DNA of 64,000 nucleotides from Amaurobius ferox (GCA_951213105.1 OX578152.1:74553680-74617679), one strand, 5' to 3'; shown: positions 25,405 to 37,741, numbered from the stretch's first letter. Program-made: numbers and translations. The notes: generated by a model from the sequence alone, not told the origin.

Positions 25405-26607
25405 AATTTTTAAATAAAATAAATTATTATAGTATTGTGATGAATGGGAGAAAGTTATGAATGAAATCATGTTTTTATAGAGAGATCCAGGCGTGTTATT
25501 TTTTCTATGACGTCATTTGAATTAATTTCAGTTGTTTTCGATGAAGTTTTCAAATATAATAAATTATCGTAGTATTATGATAGTTTTAAAATATTACAGT
25601 GGAATGTATCGCATTTTAGAGATATTTAAACCAGGCAATTTATATTTCAATGCCGTCATTTGAATGAAGTTCATTTTTTTCAATGAAGGTTTAAGTTTTT
25701 AAATATAATAAATTAATGTAGTATTGCGATAAGTTTTAAAATATTACCGAGGAATGTATTGCATTTTCGACTTTTTTAAATAAAATTGCATTGAATGTGG
25801 AAAGTGTTTCATAAACAACGCTTTACGCATGATTGATCTTTCTTGTTGAATTTGTTTCTACAGATTTTTAAACGAGTGAAATTTATTATTTCATTTAATG
25901 TGATAATTATCCGGGGTTTTTTACTTAAGAAAAGACAGTAACCTTTCCCAATATCAATAATAAACTCTATCACAAATACAGCTCGAACAATAATATGTAA
26001 GAATATGTACTTCCGGAAAATATTTGATTTCCTCCTTCAGTGCCTCAAACCTGGATCAGAACGCCTAAATGAGTGCATATTAAGCTGGGCAAACATAAAA
26101 TGGCTTAAAAGCAGATCCAATATAGTAGCGCCTTCTAGTGCGAAGAAACAGGAGTAGAACGAAATAAAAAGAAACAAGAAAGATCAATCATGCACAAAGG
26201 ATTGATTATGAAAAACTTTCCAACTTCAATGCAATTTTATATAAACATCTCTGAAATGCGATACATTCCTCGGTAATATTTTTAAAATTATCAGAACATT
26301 AATTTATTATATTTGAAAACTTCATCGAAGAAAATGAACTTCAGTCAAATGATGGCATTGAAATATAAATTGCCTTGTTTAAACATCTCTAAAATGCGAT
26401 ACATTCCTCGGTAATATTTTTTAAATTATCATAATACTACAATAATTTATTATATTTGAAAACTTCATCGAAAACGAATGAACTTTATTCAAATGACGTC
26501 ATCGAAATATAAAGCGCCTCTCTATAAAAGCAGCATTTCATTTATGACATTTTTCCAATCACTTCATTCATTACAATACTATAATAATTTATTTTATTTA
26601 AAAATTG
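25405..26607. repeat. Large inverted repeat with duplicated arms
   Basis: The arm at 25405-25846 (ending GATTGATCTTTCTTGTT) is repeated in inverted orientation at about 26173-26607 (starting AACAAGAAAGATCAATC), with a ~325-bp spacer. Within each arm a ~180-bp unit containing GATACATTCCTCGGTAAT is itself present twice. Single-arm relatives occur at 37945 and 39462. Confidence 0.75.
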
Positions 26608-26639
26608 GAAAAATTATTATCTACCATATTTATTTTAAA

Positions 26640-29600
26640 ATGTGAAACCTCCCTTACATATAAATAATTCAACTCTTGGAAAGATATTTATTATATAACT
26701 AGCAGCATACCCGTTCTTCGTACGGAGTATATAATATAAAGAAACTTGAAATTCATAATCATGCCCAAATTCTTATAGTATACTAAATGACATGTTTAAT
26801 CAAAATATTCTGTTAAAATATTTAATATAATGCTCCTAAAAAGAAGTTTAAGAATTTCTGTTCTCGCTATATAAAATTATCTTCATGGACATATCTGAAG
26901 AATAAAACATCTTGGACCCCTTATGTAAGCAAATATAAAAAAAAATATGGAATTGAATCAATATATGCAAAATAAAAGCGTTAAAATTGTATGGGACCCG
27001 TTCTAATTATATACGCGAATATTAGACAATATAACCTGTATTAGTAGATTACATGTATAAATTGAAAATACCAATAAACCCGTAATCTTTAAATCTGAAG
27101 ACAGTCATTTATTCCAATATATGTCAAAATTAAAGTGCTAAAATTACATGGGAAGATATACACGTACTACTTATAATGTTCGATTATTAGTAGAAGATTA
27201 CCCGTTTTGCAATATGAATCACAAATGTTTTTTGGTAAAATACAACAGACGACGTAATAAATTGAATATATAATTAATCCCCTTAATCTTCATACCAGAA
27301 GACTGTACTTGATTCCAATATATATGCCAATATATGTCAAAATATATGTCAATATACCTGTACTACTTATATTCTCGTAGGTTAGAAGATATACCCGTGC
27401 ATTCCTAGAAGATTACTCGTACAACGTACAATATGCGTGTGTCAGCAATTTTTGCCGCAATAAAACAATGGCGTAATAACTTAAAAATATCAATAATCCC
27501 TGAATCAATAATTCCGGAAAATATCAATAATAATAATGTTTAAACCTGAAGAGTATAATTGATATTATCCAGTCCAAAATGAAATGGCAATGAAATTTAT
27601 TTTATATACATATCTTCATTATTCAAATCGGAAAGGATTTAATAAAAATCGTCTGCCGCATAAACACATTGGATTTAAATCCGTTGCTAAGCGACATGAT
27701 ATCATTTGCTTCAAATAAATTGGTAGAAAAAATATCGTCTAAATAATTATATTTCTATGGAACATTTGGCGACAGTTTCGTCAAATTAGCGACATTTTAA
27801 AAAATCGCCAAATTTATCGCCAAGTGGGACTGTAGAACTGACAGTTCCACTTTGCGACAAATTGACGAAATATCATCACAATACTATCCCCTAACAAAAA
27901 ACAATTAATATCATTTATGTAGCGTTATTTTATCAATTTCAAGATATTTTTATAGATTTGAAAACATTTTTATCAATTTAGTGACATTTTAAAAATTCGC
28001 TAAATGTATTACTAAGTAGGATGGTTGGTCTGACAGATAAATGCTAACCAAACATCATTTCAGTACTCTCTTCTAACAAAACAAAAAAAAATTTCATTGA
28101 TATGTAGAAGACCCAAGCCACACGACCAACCCGAAGGTTTATGGCAGCTGTTTGTGTGTCGTTTATATCAATTTGGCGACATTTCCGTCAATTTGGCAAA
28201 GTTTAAGAAAAGTTGTCAAATTAGCTAAATACGATATAAGCTTGAAAACTCTTTGCCAAAATAAATGAAATTGATGTACGCAATCAGCAATTAATATAAT
28301 TAAAAGAAAAATCAAACCGTCCATTCATAAGATATACTTTTATATCCATTTATCCATTTATTTATTATTTAAATCGAAAAAAAATAATAAAAACATTAAC
28401 AAACACATTTAATTTAATTGCGATGCCGAGCAACATGATATATCCTCCTAAAATGTTAAAATTTATTAACCACTATTAGCACACCCGTTATTCGTACGGA
28501 GTGTATAATTTAAAGAAACTTAAAGTTCGCAATCATGTGCAAATTCTGTTAAAATATTAAATTTATTGCTCCTAAAGAGAAGTTTAAGAATATATGTTCT
28601 CACTATGCAAAATTATCTTCACGATCAGATCTGAAGAATAAAACATCCTGCCCCCTTTTGTAAGCAAATTTACAGAAGAAAAATAGGAATTGAATGAATA
28701 TATGCAACCCCGTACTAATTATATTGTCGCAGATCCGAAAATATGCCAATGTGTTAGTAGAAGATTACCCGTATTACAATATGCGTCTCAAAAATATTTG
28801 CCAAAATAAAAGAGATGACGTAATAAATTGAAAACATCAATAATATCCGTACTCTTTATACCAGAAGGTCGTAATTGATTCCAATATATGCCAATATATA
28901 TCAAAACATATGTCAATATACCTGTACTACTTATATTCTCGTAGATTAAAAGATATACACGTGTATTTGTAGAAGATTCGTACAACATACAATATATGAG
29001 TTTAAACAATTTTTGTCATAATAAAATAATTGCATAATAACTTGAAAATATCAATAATCCTTGAATCAATAATCCCCGAAAATATTAATAATAATAATTT
29101 TTAAACCTGAAGACCGTAATTGATATTATCCAGTCAAAAATGCTATAAGAAAAATCAAATCGTTCTTTTCTAAAATATATTTTTATATCCATTTATTTAT
29201 TATTCAAATCGAAAAAATAATTATTAAAATTAACAGACAGATTTAATTTAATTGCCTTTCTGAGTAACATGATATAAGATAGAATCTTATAACATGTTAA
29301 ATATGTCATGTCTTATAACATAAACTGCGAAATTAAATAACAATTTTGATTTCTCTATACTTCTCATTGTTCCGTAAAAGCTTGTTTTAAATAAACCATG
29401 AACCATGGAGATAGATTTCCCCGTTAAATTATGTTTCAAACAATTCATGTTTTCAGAAAGTGACTAATTAACGCAAAAAATCTCCCATCAAACTCAGAGA
29501 TTAAATTTTAAGTTACTTTCAAACGATTTTCAAGCTTTTCGTTTGGATAAACCACGGAGTTAGGGAGTAGAACTCCTAGGAAAAAGTTCCGTTTTTCATT

Positions 29601-30361
29601 AATATCTCGACAACCTCAGGTCTTAGAAACTCGAAACTTGGACAAAATTTATGGGGGGATATTTCAAGGCTATTCACCAAATTTCATTAAATTCGGTTCA
29701 GCCGTTTTTCCGTGATGATGAGACAAACGAAAATTTCGTTTTTTACTAATTTCTCGAGAACCACTGGTCGTAGAAACTCAAAACACGGATATAATTTTAA
29801 GTGGGGCTATTTCTGAGCTACCCACAAAATTTCATCAAATTCGGTTCAGCCGTTCTCCCGTGATGGTGTGACAGACAGACAGACAGACAGACAGATTTTC
29901 ATTTTTATTAATATAGATATATCACTTTTTTCTTTCTGGAGGATATAGTAAGAAGTCAGAATTTAATTGAATTTGTTTTTCTTCCTATATTAAATAATTT
30001 TTATTTAAAAAACTACTTAACATATTTTACTGATTTTTTTTTATATATTTTATGGGATAATTTGAATATTTTCTAAAATTTTCGAAGCAATTTGTGAATT
30101 TTAAATTTGCTTAAAAAATGTTTGAAAAATTAGGTCCCATAGGGTTCAATGTATTTCATTTTTTCAACCAAGGTTCAATCTAAAACTAATTGAGTGATAT
30201 TATTCATTTATATTCCCATAGGTCCCACAGACCGTATGAAAAACATACTAAAATTTCATTTTGATAAAGTCATTTTTACGGCAGTTATTGTGCTAACGGA
30301 CAGACAGACAGACAGAATGAACAAAGTCATAAACACTTTTCAACTATGTTGTAAAGTGTTA
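26640..30361 (+). mobile_element. Family D copy split by a nested insertion
   Basis: The left part at 26640-26697 (ATTATCTACCATATTTATTT through TTATTATATA) resumes at about 29926 (CACTTTTTTCTTTCTGGAGG) and runs to the terminal hairpin ending GTTGTAAAGTGTT at 30361. The uninterrupted sequence at 41519-42042 shows that the two parts belong together. Confidence 0.65.
26698..29925 (+). repeat. Nested unclassified repeat with two tandem units
   Basis: Starts CTAGCAGCATACCCGTTCTT followed by CGTACGG. The start recurs at about 28470 (TTAGCACACCCGTTATTCGT), giving two units about 1.77 kb apart. The right end has a duplicated ~170-bp segment containing AATTCGGTTCAGCCGTT, then (CAGA)n and ATTAATATAGAT. 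No protein-coding segment is recognised. It sits inside a family D copy at a TATATA-rich target. Confidence 0.6.
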
Positions 30362-30572
30362 CAAATTTAGAAAATATGAACTTCAGAAGCAAATAAGAAA
30401 AAAAAAATGAAATAAAAGGCAGAGTATGTAAATTCAAGGTGTAGGAAAAGAGCAAGAAAGACAAACATTAAGATAATAAATTTCAGTAATCAAAATGATA
30501 AATTCCAGTAATCTGGTTAACGATTTATCAATAACAAACTATTTCTCCGAGGTATCACAAGAGTATATCTTA

Positions 30573-31014
30573 TAATAGTTTCTCTGTTTTGCTTTTTTTC
30601 TGCTCGTTGAGTTAATATATTCTTGCATTTTATCTATTTTATTCTTGTTTGCTTTTAAATTCATATTTCATTGACAAGAATATAACTAATTATAGCTTAC
30701 CTGTTCTGGTATTTTTCTGCACGCTGAGTTCACATACTGTTATATTTTATCTATTTTCTCTTGTTTGCTTTTAAGTTCATATTTCCTTGATAAGACATAT
30801 TATAGTTTCTCTGTTTTGCTTTTTTCTATACGTTGAGTTTACATACTCTTGAATTTGATCTATTTTTTATTGTTTGCTTTTAAGTTCATATTTCCTTGAC
30901 AAGACTATATCTAATTATAGTTTCTCTGTTTTGCAGTTTTTTCTGCACGTTGAGTTTACATACTCCATTTTATCTATTTTTTTTTTCTTGTTTGCTTTTA
31001 AGTTCATATTTCGC
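30573..31014. repeat. ~115-bp tandem repeat, four units
   Basis: Four imperfect units share TAGTTTCTCTGTTTTGC, ACGTTGAGTTTACATACT, TTTATCTATTTT and TTGTTTGCTTTTAAGTTCAT in that order. The array lies in the large carboxypeptidase intron about 470 bp before the next exon. Confidence 0.8.
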
Positions 31015-31485
31015 TGTCTTTCATTTTTTTTCTCGTTTTACTTCCCTTTCGTCACACTAGGTGACGTTACTATATTGGGATCGGACGTTTACTCATTTTC
31101 TGTTTGACAGACTTAGTCTGCGCTCATTTGGACATTCTAATCCTGACTTCTTGTACTAATGATAGAGATTCAATGATTTCAGAAGCGTACATATGTTTAC
31201 TTATCGCTACAATTTTTACGTTGTGATTCAGTTTTATTATTTGTCACTTCCCCTGCCATACTCAGTATATTCAAAGCTTCGTATTTAGATTCATCTACAT
31301 ATTTTGTTCCAATATGATTGATTCGCGTTTAGGGTGATCCTTGAACACGTATCAAGCGTATTGGAATAATTACTCCTATGAATTTGCATATTTCTCCATT
31401 ATAGTCCAGATTATTGAGATTTTAATGCTTTTAAGTCGCTGTCTGTGGCAAAATTCAAGTTAATGACAAATTATTTTCATTTCAG
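31015..31485 (+). other. Intron 3' part and splice acceptor
   Basis: No repeats are recognised. It ends in ATTTTCATTTCAG, a good polypyrimidine tract and acceptor for the exon at 31486. Confidence 0.6.
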
Positions 31486-31570
31486 ACCCGAGTTGGGAAG
31501 ACTGGCGCAGCAGCTCTAGCTAAGAAGTACGGAACGCAGTACAGAGTGGGATCAATCGCTAACATCATAT
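31486..31570 (+). CDS. Zinc carboxypeptidase (M14), penultimate exon
   Basis: This exon encodes 28 codons plus one base: TRVGKTGAAALAKKYG then TQYRVGSIANII and the first base of a Tyr codon. It follows TTTCAG and ends at TAT|GTAAGT, a consensus donor in phase 1. The Tyr split by this junction aligns with catalytic Tyr248 of bovine CPA. Ile, Ala and Asn after the conserved Gly-Ser line the S1' pocket. The segment matches the family's ALxxxYGTxYxVGSxAxxxY stretch, and the frame agrees with both neighbouring exons. Confidence 0.88.
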
Positions 31571-32230
31571 GTAAGTATAATTACCTGAAATTAAAATTGA
31601 ATCAAAATCTTGAATGTACTACAAAAATTTGAAATGAATTACATGTAACAGAATCCATGAACTCTGTTTCACCCTAAATATACTCTTGTCAATGTGGAAT
31701 ATACGATATCTTCAATGGCAGCAAGGAAACTTTTCCATATGTTGCAATTTTGCGAAACTCTGTGAGAGAACTAACAAATTTTGATATTGTTACGATGCTA
31801 TCCTCTGGAATCGTGGGTATGCACTCAGGATAGACTCTCCGTAGATACTTCTGGTATCTCGTAGAATATTGATTATTTCGGAGGGTGCTTCTCGAACCTT
31901 CGCGAAGTCGTAAAATATCGCCAAATTGGCGATAACTCGCTAAATCTGGCAACCCTTTTTCGACCTTCGGCAATCTAACAACCCTAGTTGACGTCCTGGG
32001 AAAGGATGCCTGTACGGATGTTTCCTCCTTCAGGTAGTTGAAAGAGACGAAAGAAAATGCTGACTAATCATCTGAAGAGTACGAGCACCTTCCTTTGTCC
32101 TACTTGGACCCCAACTTTCTGCATGTCCGCTCCTTAGAGGATAGGACAGGAATTCCCGATCTACTGCCCAAGGACAGAATCCAGCCCATGGAAAAAGATT
32201 TATCCAGCCTGCGAACTCTTCCATTAAATA
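31571..32230 (+). other. Intron, no exon seen
   Basis: It contains a short fragment related to the GGCGA/CGCCAA repeat core of family A (about 31910-31950). Nothing else is recognised. Confidence 0.4.
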
Positions 32231-32947
32231 TACAGGGTGTATATAAACTGTTTTGACAAAATAAGAGGGGGTGATAGTACCCATCAAGACGAACAATATT
32301 TGCAATGAAGCCTAGGGTCGCATTCCACTCTAAGTGTCAGAATAGCGTAAAGTTAAATTTGAATTTTCAACAGTAAAAATAAGGAGAATTAACGTAATCA
32401 TACGTTGCACAATCCCATTTATTTACACCAGAGAAAGACTCAAAGTAGATGTTCAAAGTGACGGCCAAGGGTGCCGTTGCACAATTCACACCGGCGAATA
32501 AACGACTGCCGCACCCTCTCGAAGGCACCTGGTGTCTTGTTTATCCTGTCCGCTGCAACAACGATTCTCGCGACGAGATTTTCTACGGAGTCCACAGGTC
32601 TCGTACACCAATGATTTTATGTGCACCCAGAAGAAGAAGTCCAGTGGGTTGGGGTCCCGTGAGCATGGAGGCCAAACCACAGGTCCAGTACGTCCAATCC
32701 ATCGTCCAGGATATATGGCATTCAAGAAGTGCCGGATGACTAGAAGTGACGGTGATGTTCTGGAGATGTGATACTTCTCCGGCACGACAGCTATGTCGTC
32801 CGGAGTGGCTTGTTGGACGTGTTTCGAGGTTGCTCTTTTCTGGCACTCAGAGTGGAATGCGTCCCTAGGTTCCATACTAAATATTGTTCGTCTTGATGGG
32901 TACTATCACTCCTCCTATTTTTCAAAATAGTTTATATACACCCTGTA
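32231..32947 (-). mobile_element. Mariner-like element, internally deleted
   Basis: Terminal inverted repeats of roughly 65-70 bp start TACAGGGTGTATATAAACT and include CATCAAGACGAACAATATTT. Both ends are flanked by TA. On the minus strand a fragment of a mariner/IS630-type transposase is readable (WPPCSRDPNPLDFFFW, corresponding to the family's WPPRSPDLTPLDFFLW around the third acidic residue). The N-terminal and first catalytic blocks are missing, so it is a non-autonomous derivative. Confidence 0.8.
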
Positions 32948-32974
32948 TAATGTATTGAAACCATTATTTAAAAA

Positions 32975-33755
32975 TCTGATGTGGGCAGCACATGACTTTC
33001 CCTGCAAACTTATATCCACGTTCTATTTATTTCAATTAAATGTAATTCACTTTTAATTCAATTTTCGTTCTCATTTGATAACTGGACTTATTTTCAAAGG
33101 TGGGGTGGAAAAATACGAAAAAAACTAATATATCTCGAGAACGGCTAGTCCTAGTGTAATGGGGTTGGTCTGATTATTTTCTTTGTTAAAAATTACGCCT
33201 TAAACAAGCATTTAATCGATATATTTGAGCATACGTAGCTTTTTAGTTTAGATTTTGGCAATTTTTGCGGGCCATTCTACAAAAAAAGTCAGGTTATATT
33301 TTTCTCAATCGTACCAAAATCTAATCAGCACCAGAGTGACCTATACGTGACTCATCTACCGAATTTTGTGAAATTCGGTCCATTAGTTTTTTAGCTAGAG
33401 TGGATACAAGATTTTGCGGGCCATTTCGCAAAAAAAGGCGGGTTCTTTTATTCCGAATCGTACCCAAAACTAATAAGCACCAGCCCCGCCCACAAGTGAC
33501 TTACCTACAAAATTTTGTGAAATTCGGTCTATTAGTTTTTTAGTTAGAGTGGATACAAAATCTGCACAGACAGACGGACACACAGACAGACAGACAGACG
33601 CACACACAGACACACACACAGACGTCACGCTAAAAATGGTTTATTCGTATTCTAGAGGTCTCGAAACGTGTAGATCCGTCGAAAACTCGAGTTGTGATTT
33701 TCGGCATGATTCCAATACTTTCCCTATACATTACCATGTATTGCAGGGAAAGTAA
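32975..33755 (+). mobile_element. Hairpin-ended element, family B (full copy)
   Basis: Starts TCTGATGTGGGCAGCACATG then ACTTTCCCTGCAA, and ends with TACTTTCCCTATACATTACC and GCAGGGAAAGT. The (CAGA)n/(CACA)n stretch at about 33567-33621 precedes the conserved GACGTCACGCTAAAAAT module. This is the least degraded B copy in the window. Confidence 0.78.
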
Positions 33756-34557
33756 AAATGGAAATTAAATTAACTTAGTTCTAAACTTCAAAATTATATT
33801 TATTCGAAATTCTAAAATTCATTGTTATCAAAAAGTAACTGCACCGACAAGAAGAGTTTTGCAGAGAAAATAATAATGATTTCCATATTCAGAGACAGTT
33901 ACTTTTATATGACAGCAATTGTTCTTCAAGTTAAAACGTATGAAATTTAAAAATCGCTCAGTTTAACCGATGACCCCTTGGATAATTATTTTTAAACTTA
34001 TGCTTCAAATGAACTAAACAGGAGGCATCGGTGGTTAATATTGACCGGTATAGTGTTTCATTGTTTCTTAATGAAAAAAAAATTACATTTATTAATTGTT
34101 GTATATTTCTCTCTCTCTCTCTCTCTCTCTCTTTCATATATATGTAAAGGTGTCGGAATGAACAAGCAGGCATATTTTGATAAAAACAACAAGTTTATTC
34201 TTAAACTGTAGACATCATAAAATAAACTCTATTAACGTAATTTACACATAATAAATCAGAATGCACATAGTCCATCCAACCTTTCTACCATAGTCTTCAT
34301 CCACACACGTCACACTCCACGTACCAACTCGTATCATCTCGTACCATCTCGAACCGAATCTCCGACCATCTCTTATCCTTCTTGTGCTTCACATTTAGCA
34401 TTTTTATAATCTGGTTGCCAGCTCCACCTCCCGTCCTCAATTTTCGCAGTTGTTATTCATATTTAGACTCTTCGTTCCCCGGGGAAGACACTGCTTGAAA
34501 AATAAGAAGTCGAGAATAGAAATTGTTAATCGTTACACACACACACACACGTATATA
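33756..34557 (+). other. Intron with short microsatellites
   Basis: It holds a (CT)n run at about 34107-34133 and an (AC)n run at about 34536-34550. No exon is seen. Confidence 0.5.
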
Positions 34558-35419
34558 CAGTGTGTCCCAAAAAGATTGAAACGCGCTTTAATTCTTTACC
34601 TGTTGGAGATAAGAGGGCAATGTACATTGCAAAGATGTTGAAAGCAAGGTAGGAAATAAGACTACGTTAAGGAAATAGTCCTCCCATTCATTTTCAAAAA
34701 GGTACACTTTTTAAGTTTTTATACGACCCCCTTAGACAAATTTGGTCAATCAGAAAATTTTTATTTTTAATGCAACAAGGTCATTAAAAAAACCGCATAT
34801 CTGTATCTTTAAAATCGACTGAATTATGATAAAAGAAAAAATCTGACTTTTGCCACTTTTCCGTACCATGTGAAAGGCTGTTTCATCAGTGAAAATAGGG
34901 ATCATAAACAAATTGACGATCGGAATTGTTTAGATCAAAAATACGTTAATATGTGTCAAATTTTTTTTATCACAAATGCATCTAAATAAAGCATTACACA
35001 GACAGAGATCATATAAAGCAGTGGTACTTACTACGCGATTGGGTATCCTATGTATTATCATCCAGTTTTATCTTTTTTGTGATATGTCACAAATTTGCAT
35101 ATCTAATTTGATATAGGGTCCCTATTCACAATGTTCAATTTTCAATTAAATATAACTCGATCAATTTTAAAGATACAGATATGCGGTTATTTAGTGATCT
35201 TCTTGCATTAAAAATAAAAATTTTCTGATTAACAAAATTTGTCTAAGGGAGTCGTATAAAAATTTACAAGTGTAACTTTTTGAAAATTAATAGGAAGACT
35301 ATTTCATTAACGTAGTTTTATTTCCTACCTTACTTTCAACATTTTTGTAATTTACATTGGCCACTTATCTCCAACAGGTAAAGAATTAAAGCGCGTTTCA
35401 ATCTTTTTGGGACACCATG
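34558..35419. mobile_element. Long-TIR MITE, mariner-like ends
   Basis: The ends CAGTGTGTCCCAAAAAGATT and (reverse complement of the right end) CATGGTGTCCCAAAAAGATT continue as inverted repeats for roughly 270-300 bp, through AAAGAATTAAAGCGCG, GGAAATAAGACTACGTT and ATACAGATATGCGGTT. TA flanks both sides. The centre is non-coding. Confidence 0.8.
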
Positions 35420-36764
35420 TATATATATATATGATATATACATGCGTGTGTGTGTACAGGGAGAGAGGGCGAATAATGTATATCTTACTTTCGACGATAC
35501 AGCCCACCTTGCACTGTCAATATCCTAATGTGGCCCTTATTTCAAATAATTTGAGGACTCCTGGTCTAAGAGATCTGCATACCACCATTTGAATTTGCAT
35601 GTCTGAATTAACTTTACTCAGTATGACTGGTGTTAACTATATCGAAAATTTCATTTCGGTCAAATTAGTTTATTGAGATTGATACTTTTATTGCTGTTGT
35701 TTCACGTATTTCGTCTCTGACTTTGCACGCATGACAAACTGAAATACAATTAGGTATTCAGAAGTTCCCGGAATCACTAAATTTTTCATTTTTACTTTCG
35801 TCGTGATGCAGTACCTTTTCCCCAGCTCATTTTTCACTGTCAGAAAGCTTTCAAAGTTCTGTTTCGGTATGCTATTTAGCACCCGCGTCACTTCTCTTCA
35901 ACATGAGAAATATACATATAACTTCTCCTTAAGTTGGATGTTCTTCTGAGAAACAAGACGTCGCATGGTGTCAGATCTAGAATTTAAGAGAATGTCAGAC
36001 GATTTCTGATTTGTCTATCGCCAAAATATCTTGACAGGCATTGCTGTGTGGGCGGGAGTGTCATCATGGTGAAAGAAGGAATCCTGGATTATTTCTAAAA
36101 TCTCACCAATATCGCGACAACGATCCTGGAAAACAACCTCACAAATTCCTCTCGCCTCCTAAAATAGGAGCTTATCCCAGAGTTCATGTCGTAAATATGA
36201 ACAAGATGCAGTAAGTGTTATGTCACTTAACATACAGCATTATGTTAAGAGACATGGCACAAACTGCAGGCTTTAGGCTGTATGACTTTAGCCACACGCT
36301 ACTTAAGTTTGTAACCCTCAGCTATATGATAATTTTACACCAAAGTCGCCAGGGCCAATCGCTGAAGCTGAGTCAACACTAATTAGAAAAAGTTGGATTT
36401 TTTCATTTTCGGAAGAACATTCGCTAGTGCAGTACCTTCAGCGTTCTGAGAAACCAATGTAAACAAGACGCTACATGTTCTATTTGCGTATCTTGTATAT
36501 TGAATTCATGGAACATTTAAAATAACCTGAAATCTTCCTGAAACTGATAAGATTTGGCAAATTTCAACATAATATTATTTAACATAACTCAAATAATTAT
36601 TGACCTCAGGAATAGTGTTATTAATAGCATTCCTGGATGCACATACGGAGGCTTTCGATACTCCGTTCGTTGCAGAATTATGAGTCAAGCTCACATTATG
36701 TCTAATTCTCTAATTAAATCTAATACTTTACTTATTGCTCTAACAATCTACTTTTTTCTGACAG
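35420..36764 (+). other. Intron 3' part and splice acceptor
   Basis: A short TA/GT microsatellite lies at its left edge. No further exon is recognised. It ends in CTTTTTTCTGACAG, the acceptor of the last coding exon. Confidence 0.5.
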
Positions 36765-36946
36765 ACGAAGCTGCCGGTTCCTCTGTGGACTATGCCTACG
36801 AGATACAAAATGTGAAGATGGCCTTTGCCTTGGAACTGCGTGACACTGGTAGGTTCGGTTTTTTTCTGCCAAACCACCTGATCCTTCCTATGTGTGAAGA
36901 AACATACGATGGACTTATCGCGGCTATACAAGCTCTACCAAAATGA
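36765..36946 (+). CDS. Zinc carboxypeptidase (M14), terminal coding exon
   Basis: After completing the split Tyr codon, the exon reads EAAGSSVDYAYEIQNVKM, then AFALELRDTGRFGFFLP and the C-terminal helix CEETYDGLIAAIQALPK before TGA at 36944-36946. ELRDTG carries the general-base glutamate (Glu270 of bovine CPA). Aligning the invariant Tyr with Tyr248 places Val at position 255 (Ile in CPA, Asp in CPB), which favours cleavage after hydrophobic rather than basic residues (inference). The C-terminal length is normal for the family. The three exons together give 155 residues. Expected upstream parts (signal peptide, activation propeptide, HxxE zinc site) are outside the window. Confidence 0.9.
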
Positions 36947-36978
36947 TAGATTTCGCACTTATGTATAAATGATTGTGA

Positions 36979-36984
36979 AATAAA
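36979..36984 (+). terminator. Polyadenylation signal of the carboxypeptidase gene
   Basis: AATAAA occurs 33 bases after the stop codon, followed by T-rich and TG-rich sequence. It is the best candidate for 3' end processing. Confidence 0.7.
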
Positions 36985-37640
36985 AGATTTGTTCAACATT
37001 TTGGAGCTTATTTTGAATATTTTCACTAATCACTAGCTTTAGTTAAAGTTAGTTTCCAAGCATAGTCACTATTATTGCTAGGAGTCTATAACAGACATTT
37101 AGTCAGATTCTGAAAAACAAAAAATAATATTGGAGGTTCTGGCCACTGTTTATCATTAGTATTTAATTTTACAATTAATTTACAATTGAATTTTTAATAT
37201 GGAAAAATTTCTATCAGCTTTCATTTGAAAAGTAATTGGATTCAATATAAGTCAGTGGTGGAATTTTGTCGATATAGCCAGTGCAGCAAAAAGAAGCTCT
37301 GCTGTTTTGCTCCAAGCAGAAAAAAAACTGACTAAAAATGTAAGTTTTTATATATATTTATTGAAAACCAATTAAAGTATTGCATTTAATTACCCTATAA
37401 AACATTAAAAACACAAGAATGGCTGTTTATGATGCTATGTAAAATAATTTGCTCAGCTGAAAACTAAGATATCTTGGTCCCTTTGCAAACCAATTGACAA
37501 ATATATGAAGTTGGCACAGTTTACGTCAACATGAAGACGCTAAACTCGAAGCAAAAACTATTCCTGCACCATATTTTATCCCGATACCACACTATTTTAA
37601 ACACATTCGAAAATACATAAAAACAAAATAAAACAGATGT
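36985..37640. other. Intergenic, no feature recognised
   Basis: No gene or repeat boundary was identified between the polyadenylation signal and the twin hairpins. Confidence 0.4.
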
Positions 37641-37703
37641 CTGAAAAATTGAAAATATCACAAACTGCCATAACGGCAGTTTGTAATATTTTCAATTTTT
37701 CAG
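37641..37703. repeat. 29-bp inverted repeat (hairpin)
   Basis: The arms 37641-37669 (CTGAAAAATTGAAAATATCA and onwards) and 37675-37703 are complementary with one mismatch and enclose a 5-base loop ATAAC. Confidence 0.85.
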
Positions 37704-37708
37704 ATTTT

Positions 37709-37741
37709 TCATGCCATATAACACAACATTATATGGCATGA
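37709..37741. repeat. 13-bp perfect inverted repeat (hairpin)
   Basis: TCATGCCATATAA (37709-37721) and TTATATGGCATGA (37729-37741) enclose CACAACA. It starts five bases after the preceding hairpin. Confidence 0.85.

Noticed and set aside
33549..33755. CRISPR-like regular repeats in the CAGA/CACA tracts
   Set aside because: They are simple microsatellites without unique spacers, in an animal genome.
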